Positions 12,311 through 21,014 of a DNA stretch of 64,000 nt are shown piece after piece. The position numbers and the translations under genes were made by a program. The stretch spans positions 1-64,000 of the forward strand of contig CAMLTW010000003.1 of NCBI GenBank assembly GCA_946486375.1, in the 5' to 3' direction. Under the pieces are notes generated by a model. That model ran no database searches. It was given only the letters and a program-made list of their open reading frames with translations, and was not told the DNA's origin. Within the stretch, counting starts at the first letter, position 1, and every line of letters starts with the position of its first letter. This DNA is from an uncultured Rikenellaceae bacterium (lineage in GTDB: Bacteria; Bacteroidota; Bacteroidia; Bacteroidales; Rikenellaceae).

Positions 12311-12850
12311 TTACTGATCGCGGAGCCTTTGATAAATCAGCTCGTCCCGCCATCCCGTTTCCGTGCGGAGCCATTCGCGTTTGGTGCCGCAAAGCCGGAA
12401 GCCGCATTTTTCGAACAGGGCGATGCTCGCCGCGTTGTCCGCCGGAATGTTGCAGTGCAGCTGGTGCAGCCCTAAAACCCGGAAACCGTATTCCGCCAGC
12501 AGTTCCACCGCGTCTGCGGCATAGCCTTTCCCCCGGTCTTCCCGACCGTAGATCAGGATGCCCACGCCTGCCCGCAAGTGGTAGGGATCGAAATCGAAGA
12601 GGTCGATGGCTCCCACCGGGCGCCGGGACGGTTCCCCGGCCGTTTCGACGATGAACCGGGTTTGCCGCGTCCTATAAATGTCATAGGCTTGTTCCTCGAT
12701 GAACCGCCGTAGCGTTTGTCGGGAAAAGGGAAGCAGAGTGTCGCTGACGCCCCAGATTTCGGGATCGTTTTCCCAACGGTACAGCAGCTCCACGTCTTCC
12801 GGTTCGAGCGCCCGGAGCTTTATGCGGGCGGTTTCCAACAATTCAGGCAT
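12311..12850 (-). CDS. GNAT N-acetyltransferase, RimJ/RimL/SpeG-like
   Basis: Acetyl-CoA-dependent N-acyltransferase of 179 residues. The RimJ/SpeG subgroup opening is present (ARIKLRALEPEDVELLYRWEN). The acetyl-CoA pyrophosphate loop appears as YGREDRGKGYAADAVELL, a version of motif A, at about residues 104-121. The GNAT C-terminal strand-helix reads ASIALFEKCGFRLCG. The substrate (ribosomal-protein N-terminus, spermidine or other amine) cannot be told from the sequence. It lies 49 bases downstream of the ROK regulator on the same strand and may share its transcript. No signal peptide or membrane segment is seen. Confidence 0.85.
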   Translation of the reverse strand: MPELLETARIKLRALEPEDVELLYRWENDPEIWGVSDTLLPFSRQTLRRFIEEQAYDIYRTRQTRFIVETAGEPSRRPVGAIDLFDFDPYHLRAGVGILIYGREDRGKGYAADAVELLAEYGFRVLGLHQLHCNIPADNAASIALFEKCGFRLCGTKREWLRTETGWRDELIYQRLRDQ

Positions 12851-12899
12851 CTTTTTCGTTTTTCGGTTATCATCCTGCCGCAGAGCGGCCCGGCGACAT

Positions 12900-14138
12900 T
12901 TACAGTCCCAGTATCTTTTTCCGGATCAGCATGGCCACGCCCAGCACTTCCGCATCGTTCCCCAGTCGCGAAAGGCTGAATTTCGTGTCGTTGTTCACCA
13001 GACTGAGGGAATACTTGTTCACCGCCGCCTTGATCGGCAGCATCAGGTAGTCGCCCGCCGCCGCCACGGCGCCCCCCACGATGAGCTGTTCCGGGTTGAA
13101 CAGGTTGATGAGCGTGGCGATGGCACGGCCCGCCTTTTCGCCCATTTCTTCGATCAGCTCGATGGAAAGCACGTCGTCGTGCGCGGCCGCATCCAGGATG
13201 TCGTTCACAAAAACCTTTCCGTTCCGGCGGTACTTTTCCGCCAGCAGGGTGGTGCGTCCCGACCGGATTTTTTCTTCCATCTGCCGTTCCAGCGCGATGC
13301 CGGACACTTCGGTCTCGAGGCATCCCTTCTTTCCGCACGGACACAGGATGTCGTTGTCGAAGAACGGGATGTGTCCGAACTCGCCGGCGAATCCCGATTT
13401 GCCGTAATAGAGTTTTCCGTCGATGATGATTCCCACGGCCAGCCCGCGCGACAGGTAGAAATAAATGACGTTTCCGGCCCCTTCGTCCATGCCGCTCATG
13501 TATTCCGCGTAACAGCTCGAACGGGTGTCGTTCTCGATCAGGATCCGGAAGCCGATCCGTTCTTCCAGAATCTCGCTCAGCGGCTTTTCCGTCCAATTGA
13601 AATAGTAATAGCTGTAACCGCTGTTGGAATTGATACGGCCCGACAGGTTGACGCCGATTCCCATGATCCGGTCGGCATCGATGTCGAGGCTTCCGATATA
13701 GTCCGAAATGCGCCCGCAGAGTTCATCCAGACACTCCGGTGTGTTGCGCAGCTCGAACGGTTCCTGCCGCCGGATGTCGATAATGTTGTTTTTCAGGTCG
13801 GTCACCACGAAATTGAGGTACCGGTGTCCCACGTCCACGCCCGCAAAGTAGATGGCCGACTGGGCCAGTCCGTACAGGTTGGGGCGCCGTCCTCCGTTGG
13901 TTTCGATCTTTCCGTAGTCGATCACGATGTCGTCTCCGCCCAGTTCCGCCACCAGCTTGGTAACGGTCGGAATGCTCATGTTCAGTTCCCCGGCCAGGTC
14001 GGAAAGCGTGCAGGCGCCGTTGACGGCCATGTAGGTGATGATGCTGCGTTTGGCGAGGAGGTTTTTCTGGGCGACTCCCCGGATGCCGCTCTTTTCGCTG
14101 TCGTTCAGGTAGTATTTGACGGATGCCATATTTTGCAC
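12900..14138 (-). CDS. ROK-family transcriptional regulator (NagC/XylR type)
   Basis: Sugar-responsive repressor, or a ROK protein with both DNA-binding and kinase-like domains; 412 residues. The N-terminal winged helix-turn-helix is at about 20-80 (ACTLSDLAGELNMSIPTVTK). The ROK sugar-kinase fold follows, with EFGHIPF (family EFGH) and the zinc-binding cluster CPCGKKGCLE at about 270-280. Ligands for ROK regulators are usually sugars such as GlcNAc, xylose or glucose, but no sugar operon adjoins it. Only a GNAT follows, so its targets are probably elsewhere, or it is autoregulatory. The upstream 227-bp gap to the divergent ligase gene is the obvious place for an operator. Confidence 0.9.
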   Translation of the reverse strand: MQNMASVKYYLNDSEKSGIRGVAQKNLLAKRSIITYMAVNGACTLSDLAGELNMSIPTVTKLVAELGGDDIVIDYGKIETNGGRRPNLYGLAQSAIYFAGVDVGHRYLNFVVTDLKNNIIDIRRQEPFELRNTPECLDELCGRISDYIGSLDIDADRIMGIGVNLSGRINSNSGYSYYYFNWTEKPLSEILEERIGFRILIENDTRSSCYAEYMSGMDEGAGNVIYFYLSRGLAVGIIIDGKLYYGKSGFAGEFGHIPFFDNDILCPCGKKGCLETEVSGIALERQMEEKIRSGRTTLLAEKYRRNGKVFVNDILDAAAHDDVLSIELIEEMGEKAGRAIATLINLFNPEQLIVGGAVAAAGDYLMLPIKAAVNKYSLSLVNNDTKFSLSRLGNDAEVLGVAMLIRKKILGL

Positions 14139-14365
14139 GGTTTATTATCCGAAAATAAGGAAATTAATGCAAAATAACAAATATTCGGGCGTCATTATTG
14201 AAATAATTTATGTAACTGTCTGGGTGTTTTGAATAATTTGGGATAATAAAACCGGCTGAAAATTGTTTTTTTACTGGACGGATGGCCGGGAGAGAAAGGG
14301 TTTTCAAACGACCGAAAAGACCCGGTTTGAAAAATTTCATATATTTACCGTAATTTTTTTCGCAT

Positions 14366-16027
14366 ATGGTGGAACAAAATTTCATTCGGTTTTACGAACG
14401 GAGTTTCAGAAACAATTGGGAGCTTCCCGCTTTGAGCGATTACTTCAAGGAGGAAGGGTTCACCTACGGGGAAACGGCCGAAGAAATCGCCCGGCTTCAT
14501 CTTGTGTTCGAGGGGCTCGGAATCAGGAAAGGGGACAGGATCGCGCTGTTCGGCCGGAACAACACCCGTTGGTGCATCGCGTTTCTGGCGGTGGTGACCT
14601 ACGGCGCCGTAGTCGTGCCCGTATTGCAGGACTTCAACGCCAACGACGTGCATCATATCCTGAATCATTCGGGGGCGGTCTTGCTGTTTGCGGGGGATCA
14701 GCATTGGGATTCCATCGTTCCCCGGAACGTAGAGAAAATGCGGGCCGTTTTTTCCCTGACGGATTTCAGTTGCCTGTACGAACGGAAAGGATCCCATGCG
14801 AAAAAAGTCCGGGAGGAACTGGACGGAGCCTTCCGGAAAAAATACCCGGATGGGTTTTCCCGCGAAGACGTGAAATATGCCGATGTGCCCGATACGGAGG
14901 TGGTCGAACTGAATTACACTTCCGGTACCACGGGATTCAGCAAGGGGGTGATGATTACGGGAGGCAATCTGGCGAACAATATCGCTTTCGGGATCGCTTC
15001 CGAACTCCATTTTCCGGGAAGCCGGGCTTTGGCTTTCCTGCCGCTGGCCCATGCCTACGGGTGTATGTTCGATTTCCTTTTCCCGCTGGCGGTAGGTACG
15101 CACGTGACCCTGCTGGGAAAGATCCCTTCCCCGAAAGTATTGCTGGAGGCATTCGCCCGCGTGAAGCCCAACATCATTTTCATGGTGCCCCTCATCATCG
15201 AAAAGATTTACAAGAAGCAGATTCTGCCCGCGCTGGAACGGAAAACGATCCGGTTCGCCTCCAAAATCCCGTTGCTGGCGGAAAAGATTTACGAAAAGAT
15301 CAACCGGAAGCTGGTCGACTCCTTCGGCGGGGCTTTTTCGCAGGTGATTATCGGCGGCGCGCCCCTCAATCCGGAGGTGGAGGCATTCCTGTACAAAATC
15401 CGGTTTCCGTTCACCGTGGGTTACGGGATGACCGAATGCGCCCCGCTGATTTCCTACATGCCCTATACCGAGTTCGTTCCGACGTCCTGCGGCAGGGCGA
15501 TCACGGGCATGGAAATCCGGATCGACTCTTCCGACCCGCAGCACATTCCGGGAGAAATCGTGGTTCGGGGGAAAAACGTGATGAAGGGGTATTATAAGAA
15601 TGAAGCCGCCACGCGGGACGTGCTGGAACCGGACGGATGGCTCCATACCGGGGACATGGGGACGATGGGAGAGGACGGCACCCTGTTTATCCGGGGACGC
15701 AGCAAGAGCATGATCCTGACCGGTAGCGGCCAGAACATTTATCCGGAAGAGATCGAGTCGAAGCTCAACAACATGCCCTGTGTCATGGAAAGCCTGGTCG
15801 TGCAGCGGAAAGGAAAGCTGGTCGCACTGGTTTATCCCGATTACGAGGATGACGCTTCGGGATCGTGCGGTTCGGTACAACAATTGTCCGAGGTGATGGA
15901 ACGGAACCGGCAGCAGCTCAACCGGCTGGTGGCTCCCTACGAGCAGATCACGGAAATCGTGCTTTATCCTACGGAGTTCGAGAAAACGCCCAAAAGAAGC
16001 ATCAAACGGTATTTGTACAACGTGTAG
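14366..16027 (+). CDS. AMP-dependent long-chain acyl-CoA synthetase/ligase (FadD/FAA1-like)
   Basis: Activates a fatty acid through an acyl-adenylate to acyl-CoA (or another acceptor) in the cytoplasm or at the inner membrane. Of 553 residues, the P-loop is NYTSGTTGFSKGVM at about 185-198. The adenylate-binding motif is GYGMTECAPL, and the hinge region is GWLHTGDMG followed by IRGRSKSMILTGSGQNIYPE. These are the canonical motifs of the ANL superfamily. The C-terminus ends PKRSIKRYLYNV, carrying the usual C-terminal lysine region. The gene is 12 bases upstream of a small Cys-rich membrane protein and likely forms a two-gene operon with it, ending at the terminator near 16,324. Confidence 0.92.
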   Translation: MVEQNFIRFYERSFRNNWELPALSDYFKEEGFTYGETAEEIARLHLVFEGLGIRKGDRIALFGRNNTRWCIAFLAVVTYGAVVVPVLQDFNANDVHHILNHSGAVLLFAGDQHWDSIVPRNVEKMRAVFSLTDFSCLYERKGSHAKKVREELDGAFRKKYPDGFSREDVKYADVPDTEVVELNYTSGTTGFSKGVMITGGNLANNIAFGIASELHFPGSRALAFLPLAHAYGCMFDFLFPLAVGTHVTLLGKIPSPKVLLEAFARVKPNIIFMVPLIIEKIYKKQILPALERKTIRFASKIPLLAEKIYEKINRKLVDSFGGAFSQVIIGGAPLNPEVEAFLYKIRFPFTVGYGMTECAPLISYMPYTEFVPTSCGRAITGMEIRIDSSDPQHIPGEIVVRGKNVMKGYYKNEAATRDVLEPDGWLHTGDMGTMGEDGTLFIRGRSKSMILTGSGQNIYPEEIESKLNNMPCVMESLVVQRKGKLVALVYPDYEDDASGSCGSVQQLSEVMERNRQQLNRLVAPYEQITEIVLYPTEFEKTPKRSIKRYLYNV

Positions 16028-16039
16028 AAGGAGGGAAAA

Positions 16040-16297
16040 ATGATTTGGTATATTTTCATCGTGGCGGCGCTGGTGGTGACCTTTCTGATCGTCGGACTGG
16101 CACTCACGCTGATCGTCAAGGGCCGGCAGCTGCAATCGGACATCGGGACGAACGACGAAATGAAAAAGCGGGGAATCAAATGCGCTTCCCGACAGATTCT
16201 GGAAGAGGAGGCGGCCATGCGGGGCGAAAAATTGCCGGAAGGCGGGGATTGCGATTTTTCCTGCGGCACATGCACCGACGCGTGCGATAAAAGATAA
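16040..16297 (+). CDS. Small single-pass membrane protein with Cys-rich tail
   Basis: An 85-residue protein with one N-terminal membrane helix (about residues 3-26). A hydrophilic, charged stretch follows, with five cysteines: C48, then C71, C75, C78 and C82 (C-x3-C-x2-C-x3-C) just before the end. This layout suggests a membrane-tethered metal or Fe-S binding tail. It resembles in outline NqrM (DUF539), the small membrane factor needed for Na+-NQR maturation, whose tail also ends in a Cys cluster and CDxR-like residues. However, the match is not strong enough to assign it. It follows the acyl-CoA ligase by 12 bases and ends before a terminator. The function is unknown. Confidence 0.75.
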   Translation: MIWYIFIVAALVVTFLIVGLALTLIVKGRQLQSDIGTNDEMKKRGIKCASRQILEEEAAMRGEKLPEGGDCDFSCGTCTDACDKR

Positions 16298-16323
16298 CGG
16301 GTTCTTCTCCTGGCGGGTATCGG

Positions 16324-16346
16324 AGCCGGCACCTGCCGGCTTTTTT
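16324..16346 (+). terminator. Terminator after the acyl-CoA ligase operon
   Basis: A perfect 8-bp stem (agccggca / tgccggct) with a 2-base turn is followed by five T, 26 bases after the stop of the small membrane protein. Confidence 0.8.
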
Positions 16347-16452
16347 CGTTCCGAATGATTTCGGAAACGATCGGATGATATTCTGTAACCGATTAATCGA
16401 AAAATAATAACAAATTTCGATTAAAACGGATATAAACATTAGTGTTTATTAT

Positions 16453-16460
16453 TATATTTG
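16453..16460 (+). promoter_or_regulatory. -7 element for gdhA
   Basis: TATATTTG matches TAnnTTTG exactly, 32 bases before the gdhA ATG, in a locally AT-rich stretch. No convincing -33 TTTG was seen at 19-21 bases. Confidence 0.6.
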
Positions 16461-16492
16461 CTTCATCGAATTTCATCTAACAGAATAAAGCC

Positions 16493-17830
16493 ATGAATGT
16501 CGACCAATTGATGACCGAACTGGAACGGAAACATCCCGGCGAGAAGGAATACCTTCAGGCGGTGCGCGAAGTGTTGGTTTCGGTGGAAGAGGTGTACAAC
16601 CGGCATCCCGAATTCGAGGCGATGAAGATCGCGGAACGGATCGTGGAACCCGACCGGGTTTTCACGTTCAAAGTGCCTTGGGTGGACGATCGGGGACAGG
16701 TGCAGGTGAACATCGGCTACCGGGTGCAGTTCAACAATGCGCTCGGGCCCTATAAGGGGGGACTTCGGTTCCATGCGAGCGTCAACCTGAGCATTTTGAA
16801 GTTCCTCGGTTTCGAGCAGATTTTCAAGAATGCGTTGACCACCCTGCCGATGGGGGGAGCGAAGGGAGGCTCGGATTTCAATCCGCGGGGCAAGTCGGAT
16901 GCCGAAATCATGCGGTTCTGCCAGGCGTTCATGCTGGAATTGTGGCGATACATCGGCCCGGAAACGGACGTCCCGGCCGGGGACATCGGTGTCGGAGGAC
17001 GGGAGATCGGTTACCTGTATGGCATGTACCGGAAGCTGGCCCATGAAAATACCGGAGTGCTGACGGGAAAAGGAATGACCTACGGCGGATCGCTGGTGCG
17101 GCCCGAAGCGACCGGTTTCGGAGCGATCTATTTCGTGAAACAGATGCTGGAAGACAAGGGCGAGACGCTGGAAGGGAAGACCGTGGCGATTTCCGGTTTC
17201 GGAAACGTGGCCTGGGGAGCGGCTTTGAAGGCCACCGAACTGGGCGCGAAGGTCGTGACCATTTCGGGGCCGGACGGCTATGTTTACGATCCGGCGGGAT
17301 TGAACCGGGAGAAGATAGACTACATGCTGGAACTGCGGGCTTCCAACAATGATGTGGTGGCGCCCTATGCGGAGCGGTTTGCCGGATCGACTTTTTATGC
17401 CGGCAGAAAGCCGTGGGAGGTGAAGGTGGATATCGCTCTGCCGTGCGCCACCCAGAACGAACTGGACGGAGACGATGCCCGGAAGCTGGTGGACAACGGA
17501 GTATTTTGCGTGGCGGAAGTTTCCAATATGGGATGCACGCCGGAAGCCATCGACATTTTCATTGCCAGTCGGACGATGTATGCGCCCGGCAAGGCGGTCA
17601 ATGCGGGAGGCGTGGCGACGTCGGGGCTGGAAATGACCCAGAACGCCATGAAGCTAAACTGGCCGCGGGAAGAAGTGGACGACCGGCTTCATCAGATCAT
17701 GAATTCCATTCACGGAGCCTGTCTGGAATACGGAACGGAGCCGGACGGCTACGTCAATTACATGAAGGGAGCCAACATCGCCGGGTTCATGAAGGTCGCC
17801 CGGTCGATGGTGGAACAGGGGGTGATTTGA
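16493..17830 (+). CDS. gdhA: NADP-specific glutamate dehydrogenase (hexameric type)
   Basis: Interconverts 2-oxoglutarate plus ammonia and glutamate, the main ammonia-assimilation step in many gut Bacteroidales. The 445-residue length is typical of the ~50-kDa hexameric enzyme. The substrate region includes YKGGLRFHASVN and the catalytic glycine-rich loop LPMGGAKGGSDFNPRGKSD (about 115-135), with the catalytic Lys and Asp. The Rossmann fingerprint is ISGFGNVAWGAALK (about 232-245). The serine/aromatic sequence after the Gly motif fits NADP preference, but this is inferred. It is transcribed alone from a TATATTTG promoter and ends before a hairpin near 17,942. Confidence 0.95.
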   Translation: MNVDQLMTELERKHPGEKEYLQAVREVLVSVEEVYNRHPEFEAMKIAERIVEPDRVFTFKVPWVDDRGQVQVNIGYRVQFNNALGPYKGGLRFHASVNLSILKFLGFEQIFKNALTTLPMGGAKGGSDFNPRGKSDAEIMRFCQAFMLELWRYIGPETDVPAGDIGVGGREIGYLYGMYRKLAHENTGVLTGKGMTYGGSLVRPEATGFGAIYFVKQMLEDKGETLEGKTVAISGFGNVAWGAALKATELGAKVVTISGPDGYVYDPAGLNREKIDYMLELRASNNDVVAPYAERFAGSTFYAGRKPWEVKVDIALPCATQNELDGDDARKLVDNGVFCVAEVSNMGCTPEAIDIFIASRTMYAPGKAVNAGGVATSGLEMTQNAMKLNWPREEVDDRLHQIMNSIHGACLEYGTEPDGYVNYMKGANIAGFMKVARSMVEQGVI

Positions 17831-17941
17831 TATATATATATATGATTTTAAGTTGATTTCCGTTTAAAATGAAGGAAGGATAAGGAGAGGTAGAAAAACA
17901 GTTTTATGGTTGAAAAGGTGCCGGAACAGGGGCACCGTGGG

Positions 17942-17976
17942 AAAGGGTCGCCGGGAGGCAACCCTTTTCTGTTTCG
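17942..17976 (+). terminator. Probable terminator of gdhA
   Basis: The stem aaagggt / acccttt, extended by gcc/ggc across one mismatch, is followed by a T-rich run (ttttctgttt). It lies about 110 bases after the gdhA stop codon. A smaller hairpin, ggtgcc / ggcacc, is just upstream. Confidence 0.5.
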
Positions 17977-18040
17977 GGGCCGGTGCGCTCGGAAGGTGTA
18001 GTATCCACAAGTTTTCGAGACAACGGGAAGCACCCGATTC

Positions 18041-18084
18041 ACCATGCGTCATCCCAAGGAGCGACGAAGTTGCGACGTGAGGAT
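18041..18084 (+). repeat. Intergenic repeat unit A, copy 1
   Basis: A 44-base unit (accatgcgtcatcc ... gttgcgacgtgagg) that recurs at 18,228 with 6 differences. Both copies are preceded by a related ggaag..cccg segment. It has the look of the short extragenic repeats that open with CGTCATCC or CGTCATTG in many bacteria. Confidence 0.75.
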
Positions 18085-18104
18085 ATTTTCTTTTCAAAAC
18101 AGCC

Positions 18105-18143
18105 AGAGATTGCCACGGCTTCTGACGAAGCCTCGCAATGACG
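18105..18143 (-). repeat. Intergenic repeat unit B, CGTCATTGCGAGG type
   Basis: On the minus strand this reads CGTCATTGCGAGGCTTCGTC, continuing to a GCAATCTC end. It matches a well-known class of short palindromic extragenic repeats that begin CGTCATTGCGAGG and end GCAATCT. It lies between the two copies of unit A in the opposite orientation. Confidence 0.65.
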
Positions 18144-18227
18144 CGGGGTAACGAAGGCGCGGGTGGCAGCGGAACGACCGGAATGACACAGGCTTTACGG
18201 TTCCCAAGCAACAGGAAGTATCCCGTT

Positions 18228-18271
18228 ACCATGCGTCATCCTGAGGAGCAACACAGTTGCGACGTGAGGCT
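18228..18271 (+). repeat. Intergenic repeat unit A, copy 2
   Basis: Second 44-base copy, 38 of 44 identical to copy 1. Its tail gttgcgacgtgag pairs with ctcgcgtcgcaac at 18,303-18,315 (one G-U mismatch), so copy 2 can fold into a long hairpin with a loop of about 35 bases. Copy 1 lacks this partner. Confidence 0.75.
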
Positions 18272-18337
18272 CTCTGTCCTGCATAAACAAAGAAAAGGGA
18301 TGCTCGCGTCGCAACCTCGTTACGGTGTTACCTCCTT

Positions 18338-18373
18338 AAAAAATAAAGGGAAAAGCCGAAGCTTTCCCCTTTT
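18338..18373 (-). terminator. Terminator of the prolyl oligopeptidase gene
   Basis: On the minus strand a 12-bp stem (aaaggggaaagc / gcttttcccttt, with one G-U pair) and a ttcg tetraloop precede a T-run, 25 bases after the stop codon. Confidence 0.8.
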
Positions 18374-18398
18374 GTTTGGTGCGGTAATTATAGCCGTT

Positions 18399-20528
18399 TT
18401 ACTTTTTGTCGAAATGCACTTCGGTGTTCGTGTTCCAGAACAGGAAAGAATACATGTCGGCCGTTTCGTCCAGTGCTTTGGAAAGCGGTTTCCCGGCACC
18501 ATGCCCCGCTTCCGATTCGATCCGGATCAGGACCGGCTTGTCGCAGCCCTGGGCTTCCTGCAACGTGGCCGCAAATTTGAACGAGTGGGCCGGAACCACC
18601 CGGTCGTCGTGATCGGCGGTCATGATCATCGTCGCCGGATAGCATACGCCCGGACGGATGTTGTGCAGGGGTGAATATTCGTACAAATAGGCGAACTGTT
18701 CCGGATCGTCGCTCGAACCGTATTCCACGGCCCAGCCCCAGCCGATGGTGAACTTGTGGTAGCGGAGCATGTCGAGTACGCCCACCATCGGGAAGGCTAC
18801 GGCGTAGAGGTCGGGCCGCTGGGTAAGGCAGGCTCCCACCAGCAGGCCGCCGTTGGAACCGCCCGAAATCGCCAGCTTGTCGCTCGATGTGTAGCCTTCG
18901 GCGATCAGGTATTCGGCCGCTCCGATGAAATCGTCGAATACGTTCTGTTTTTGGTCGAGCATTCCGGCCCGGTGCCATTTCTCACCGTATTCCCCGCCGC
19001 CGCGGATGTTGGCCAGCGCATAGATACCGCCCTGTTCCATAAACATCACGATCGACGGACTGAAAGCGGGCGTGCGGCTGATGTTGAAGCCTCCGTAGGC
19101 ATACAGGTGCACCGGATTCTTTCCGTTCTTTTCGATTCCCTTTTTGTGGACGAGGAACATCGGTACGCGGGTACCGTCCTTGCTGGTGAAAAATACCTGC
19201 TCGACCTCGAAGTTTTCCGGGTCGAACCGCACTTCCGTTTTCCGGAACACGTCCGATTTTCCGTCTTCGGGGTCGAGCCGGAAGATGGTCGGGGGATAGT
19301 TGAAGCTGGTGAACGTATAGAACAGCGTCGTGTCTTCCTTTTCCCCGCTGAAACCGTAAGCCGTGCCGATCGTGGGAAGGGCGATTTCCCGCACCTGCGT
19401 TCCATCCATGGCATATTGGTACACGCGGCTGGAAGCGTCCTTGAGGTAGGACACGAAAATATAGCCGCCCCCCAGGGAAACGTCCTGCAAGAGTTCCGGT
19501 TTTTCCGGAATCAGGTCTTTCAGCGCCGGACGGCTTTGAGAAAGATCGGCTTCCGCCAGCCGGAAGTTTTCGGCTCCGTTGTTGGTGTAGACCAGTAAAC
19601 GGTCGTTTTCGCAGTCGACGATGGCGTAATCGTTGTCGAAGCCCGGAAACAGCACCTTGAACGGCCCGTTGTCGGCAGTCTTGCGATAGAGGATTTCGTT
19701 GCCGGAAGTCCCTTCCGAAGCGTTGATGAACAGGTATTTGTCATCCTCGCTCACCGTTGCGGTAAAGTACCGCAGCGGGTGGCTGCTGTCTTTATAGACC
19801 AGCCTGTCCTCGCTTTGCGGCGTTCCCAGCTTGTGGAAGTAAACTTTCTGGTATTCGTTGGCATTGGAGAATTCCTTCCCTTTGACCGGTTCGTCGTAGC
19901 GGCTGTAATAGAATCCGTCCTTGCTCCATTCGGCTCCGGAGAACTTCACCCAGCGGATCACATCGGGTAACAGTGCTTTCGATTCCACGTCCATCACGCG
20001 GATTTCGACCCAGTCCGATCCGGAAGTGGAAGCGGCGTAAGCCATGTACCTGTGATCCTTGGAAAAGTCGACCGACACGAGGGCGACCGTTCCGTTTTCC
20101 GAGAGGGTATTCGGGTCGAGGAACACTTCCGGCGTTCCGTCCAGTCCGTGCTGGCGATAGAGCACGCTTTGGTTCTGCAACCCGTCGTTTTTGAAAAAGA
20201 AATAGTATTCCCCTTCCTTGGAAGGAGCGCCGTATTTCGGGTAGTCGTACAATTCCGTCAGCCGTTCCCGAACCGCATTGCGATAGGGAATTTGCGATAC
20301 GTAGTCCTGCGTGACTTCGTTTTCGGCTTTTACCCATGCGGCCGTTTCCTCCGAACGGTCGTCTTCGAGCCAGCGGTAGGGATCTTTTACCTTCGTACCG
20401 AAATAATCGTCCACTACGGTAGTATCCTTCCGGGTTTCGGGATAGGGCTTCGTTTTGATCGGCTGCCGATTTTCGCAGCCCGTAAGCATCGTCGCCATGG
20501 CGGTCATCAAAAGTAAGGTTGTTTTCAT
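18399..20528 (-). CDS. Prolyl oligopeptidase family serine peptidase (S9A), lipoprotein
   Basis: Cleaves short peptides after proline. The 709-residue protein opens with a lipoprotein signal (MKTTLLLMTAMATMLTGC), so it is membrane-anchored, probably facing the periplasm. A seven-bladed propeller region (about 80-430) follows the N-terminal segment DYFGTKVKDPYRWLEDD, which is characteristic of S9A. The C-terminal alpha/beta-hydrolase has the triad Ser in GGSNGGLLVG (about 557), Asp in DHDDRVVPAHSF (about 641) and His in EAGHGAGKP (about 674). Length and motifs are complete. It is transcribed alone, with its own -7 element and terminator. A role in dipeptide/oligopeptide catabolism is likely. 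Confidence 0.95.
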   Translation of the reverse strand: MKTTLLLMTAMATMLTGCENRQPIKTKPYPETRKDTTVVDDYFGTKVKDPYRWLEDDRSEETAAWVKAENEVTQDYVSQIPYRNAVRERLTELYDYPKYGAPSKEGEYYFFFKNDGLQNQSVLYRQHGLDGTPEVFLDPNTLSENGTVALVSVDFSKDHRYMAYAASTSGSDWVEIRVMDVESKALLPDVIRWVKFSGAEWSKDGFYYSRYDEPVKGKEFSNANEYQKVYFHKLGTPQSEDRLVYKDSSHPLRYFTATVSEDDKYLFINASEGTSGNEILYRKTADNGPFKVLFPGFDNDYAIVDCENDRLLVYTNNGAENFRLAEADLSQSRPALKDLIPEKPELLQDVSLGGGYIFVSYLKDASSRVYQYAMDGTQVREIALPTIGTAYGFSGEKEDTTLFYTFTSFNYPPTIFRLDPEDGKSDVFRKTEVRFDPENFEVEQVFFTSKDGTRVPMFLVHKKGIEKNGKNPVHLYAYGGFNISRTPAFSPSIVMFMEQGGIYALANIRGGGEYGEKWHRAGMLDQKQNVFDDFIGAAEYLIAEGYTSSDKLAISGGSNGGLLVGACLTQRPDLYAVAFPMVGVLDMLRYHKFTIGWGWAVEYGSSDDPEQFAYLYEYSPLHNIRPGVCYPATMIMTADHDDRVVPAHSFKFAATLQEAQGCDKPVLIRIESEAGHGAGKPLSKALDETADMYSFLFWNTNTEVHFDKK

Positions 20529-20620
20529 GGGCGGTTTCGTTTCCTCCTGTTTTTTCCGTTATGCCGGGCGGATCGGTTACTTCTTCCGAAGACAGTTCCG
20601 TTTTCCGGATTTTCTCACGG

Positions 20621-20628
20621 CAAAGATA
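20621..20628 (-). promoter_or_regulatory. -7 element for the prolyl oligopeptidase gene
   Basis: The minus strand reads TATCTTTG, an exact TAnnTTTG match, 92 bases upstream of the start codon. This would leave a fairly long untranslated leader. Confidence 0.5.
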
Positions 20629-20639
20629 AGACAATATTG

Positions 20640-21014
20640 CTTGGATTGCTCCGTCCCCGTACCTATAGATTTTTTTCGTTATGTTTGGAATTGGCCGGAC
20701 GGCCACAGAAAATTTTCGGGGGAAAGTGATTCTCTTTTGTATAGCTCTTTTGCAACCGGCTGATATAAAACGTCCCGATAACCGCCGCTGCCTTCCTTGC
20801 AGCCGGATCGATCGGAATGGTATCGGGTTTTATCCGTGACTTCTTCGTTGTTGCGGTGTGAATGCCCGTGATCCGGCGAGCGACGTGGTTTGCCGCTTTG
20901 CTCTTTTGAATGTTTTTGAACAAAAAATTGAATCACCGAGGGCCTTCTCCGCTGAAGCGTACAATTGTATGCCAAAGAATCGTTATTTTTACATGGTGAA
21001 TTTATTTAGAATGC
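20640..21014. other. Intergenic region between divergent genes
   Basis: No gene is supported here. Two overlapping minus-strand frames of 86 and 98 codons show no known domain and no mutual consistency. A near-consensus plus-strand -7 element (TATTTTTA, 20,984-20,991) with TTG 16 bases upstream could drive the metallo-hydrolase gene. Confidence 0.4.

Noticed and set aside
17831-17843. TA-repeat run just after gdhA as a phase-variable element
   Set aside because: The run is only about six TA units, lies outside the coding region, and is not within a promoter, so there is no reason to assign a switching role.
18041-18271. CRISPR array
   Set aside because: Only two diverged direct copies with an inverted unrelated repeat between them; no regular spacer length and no cas genes.
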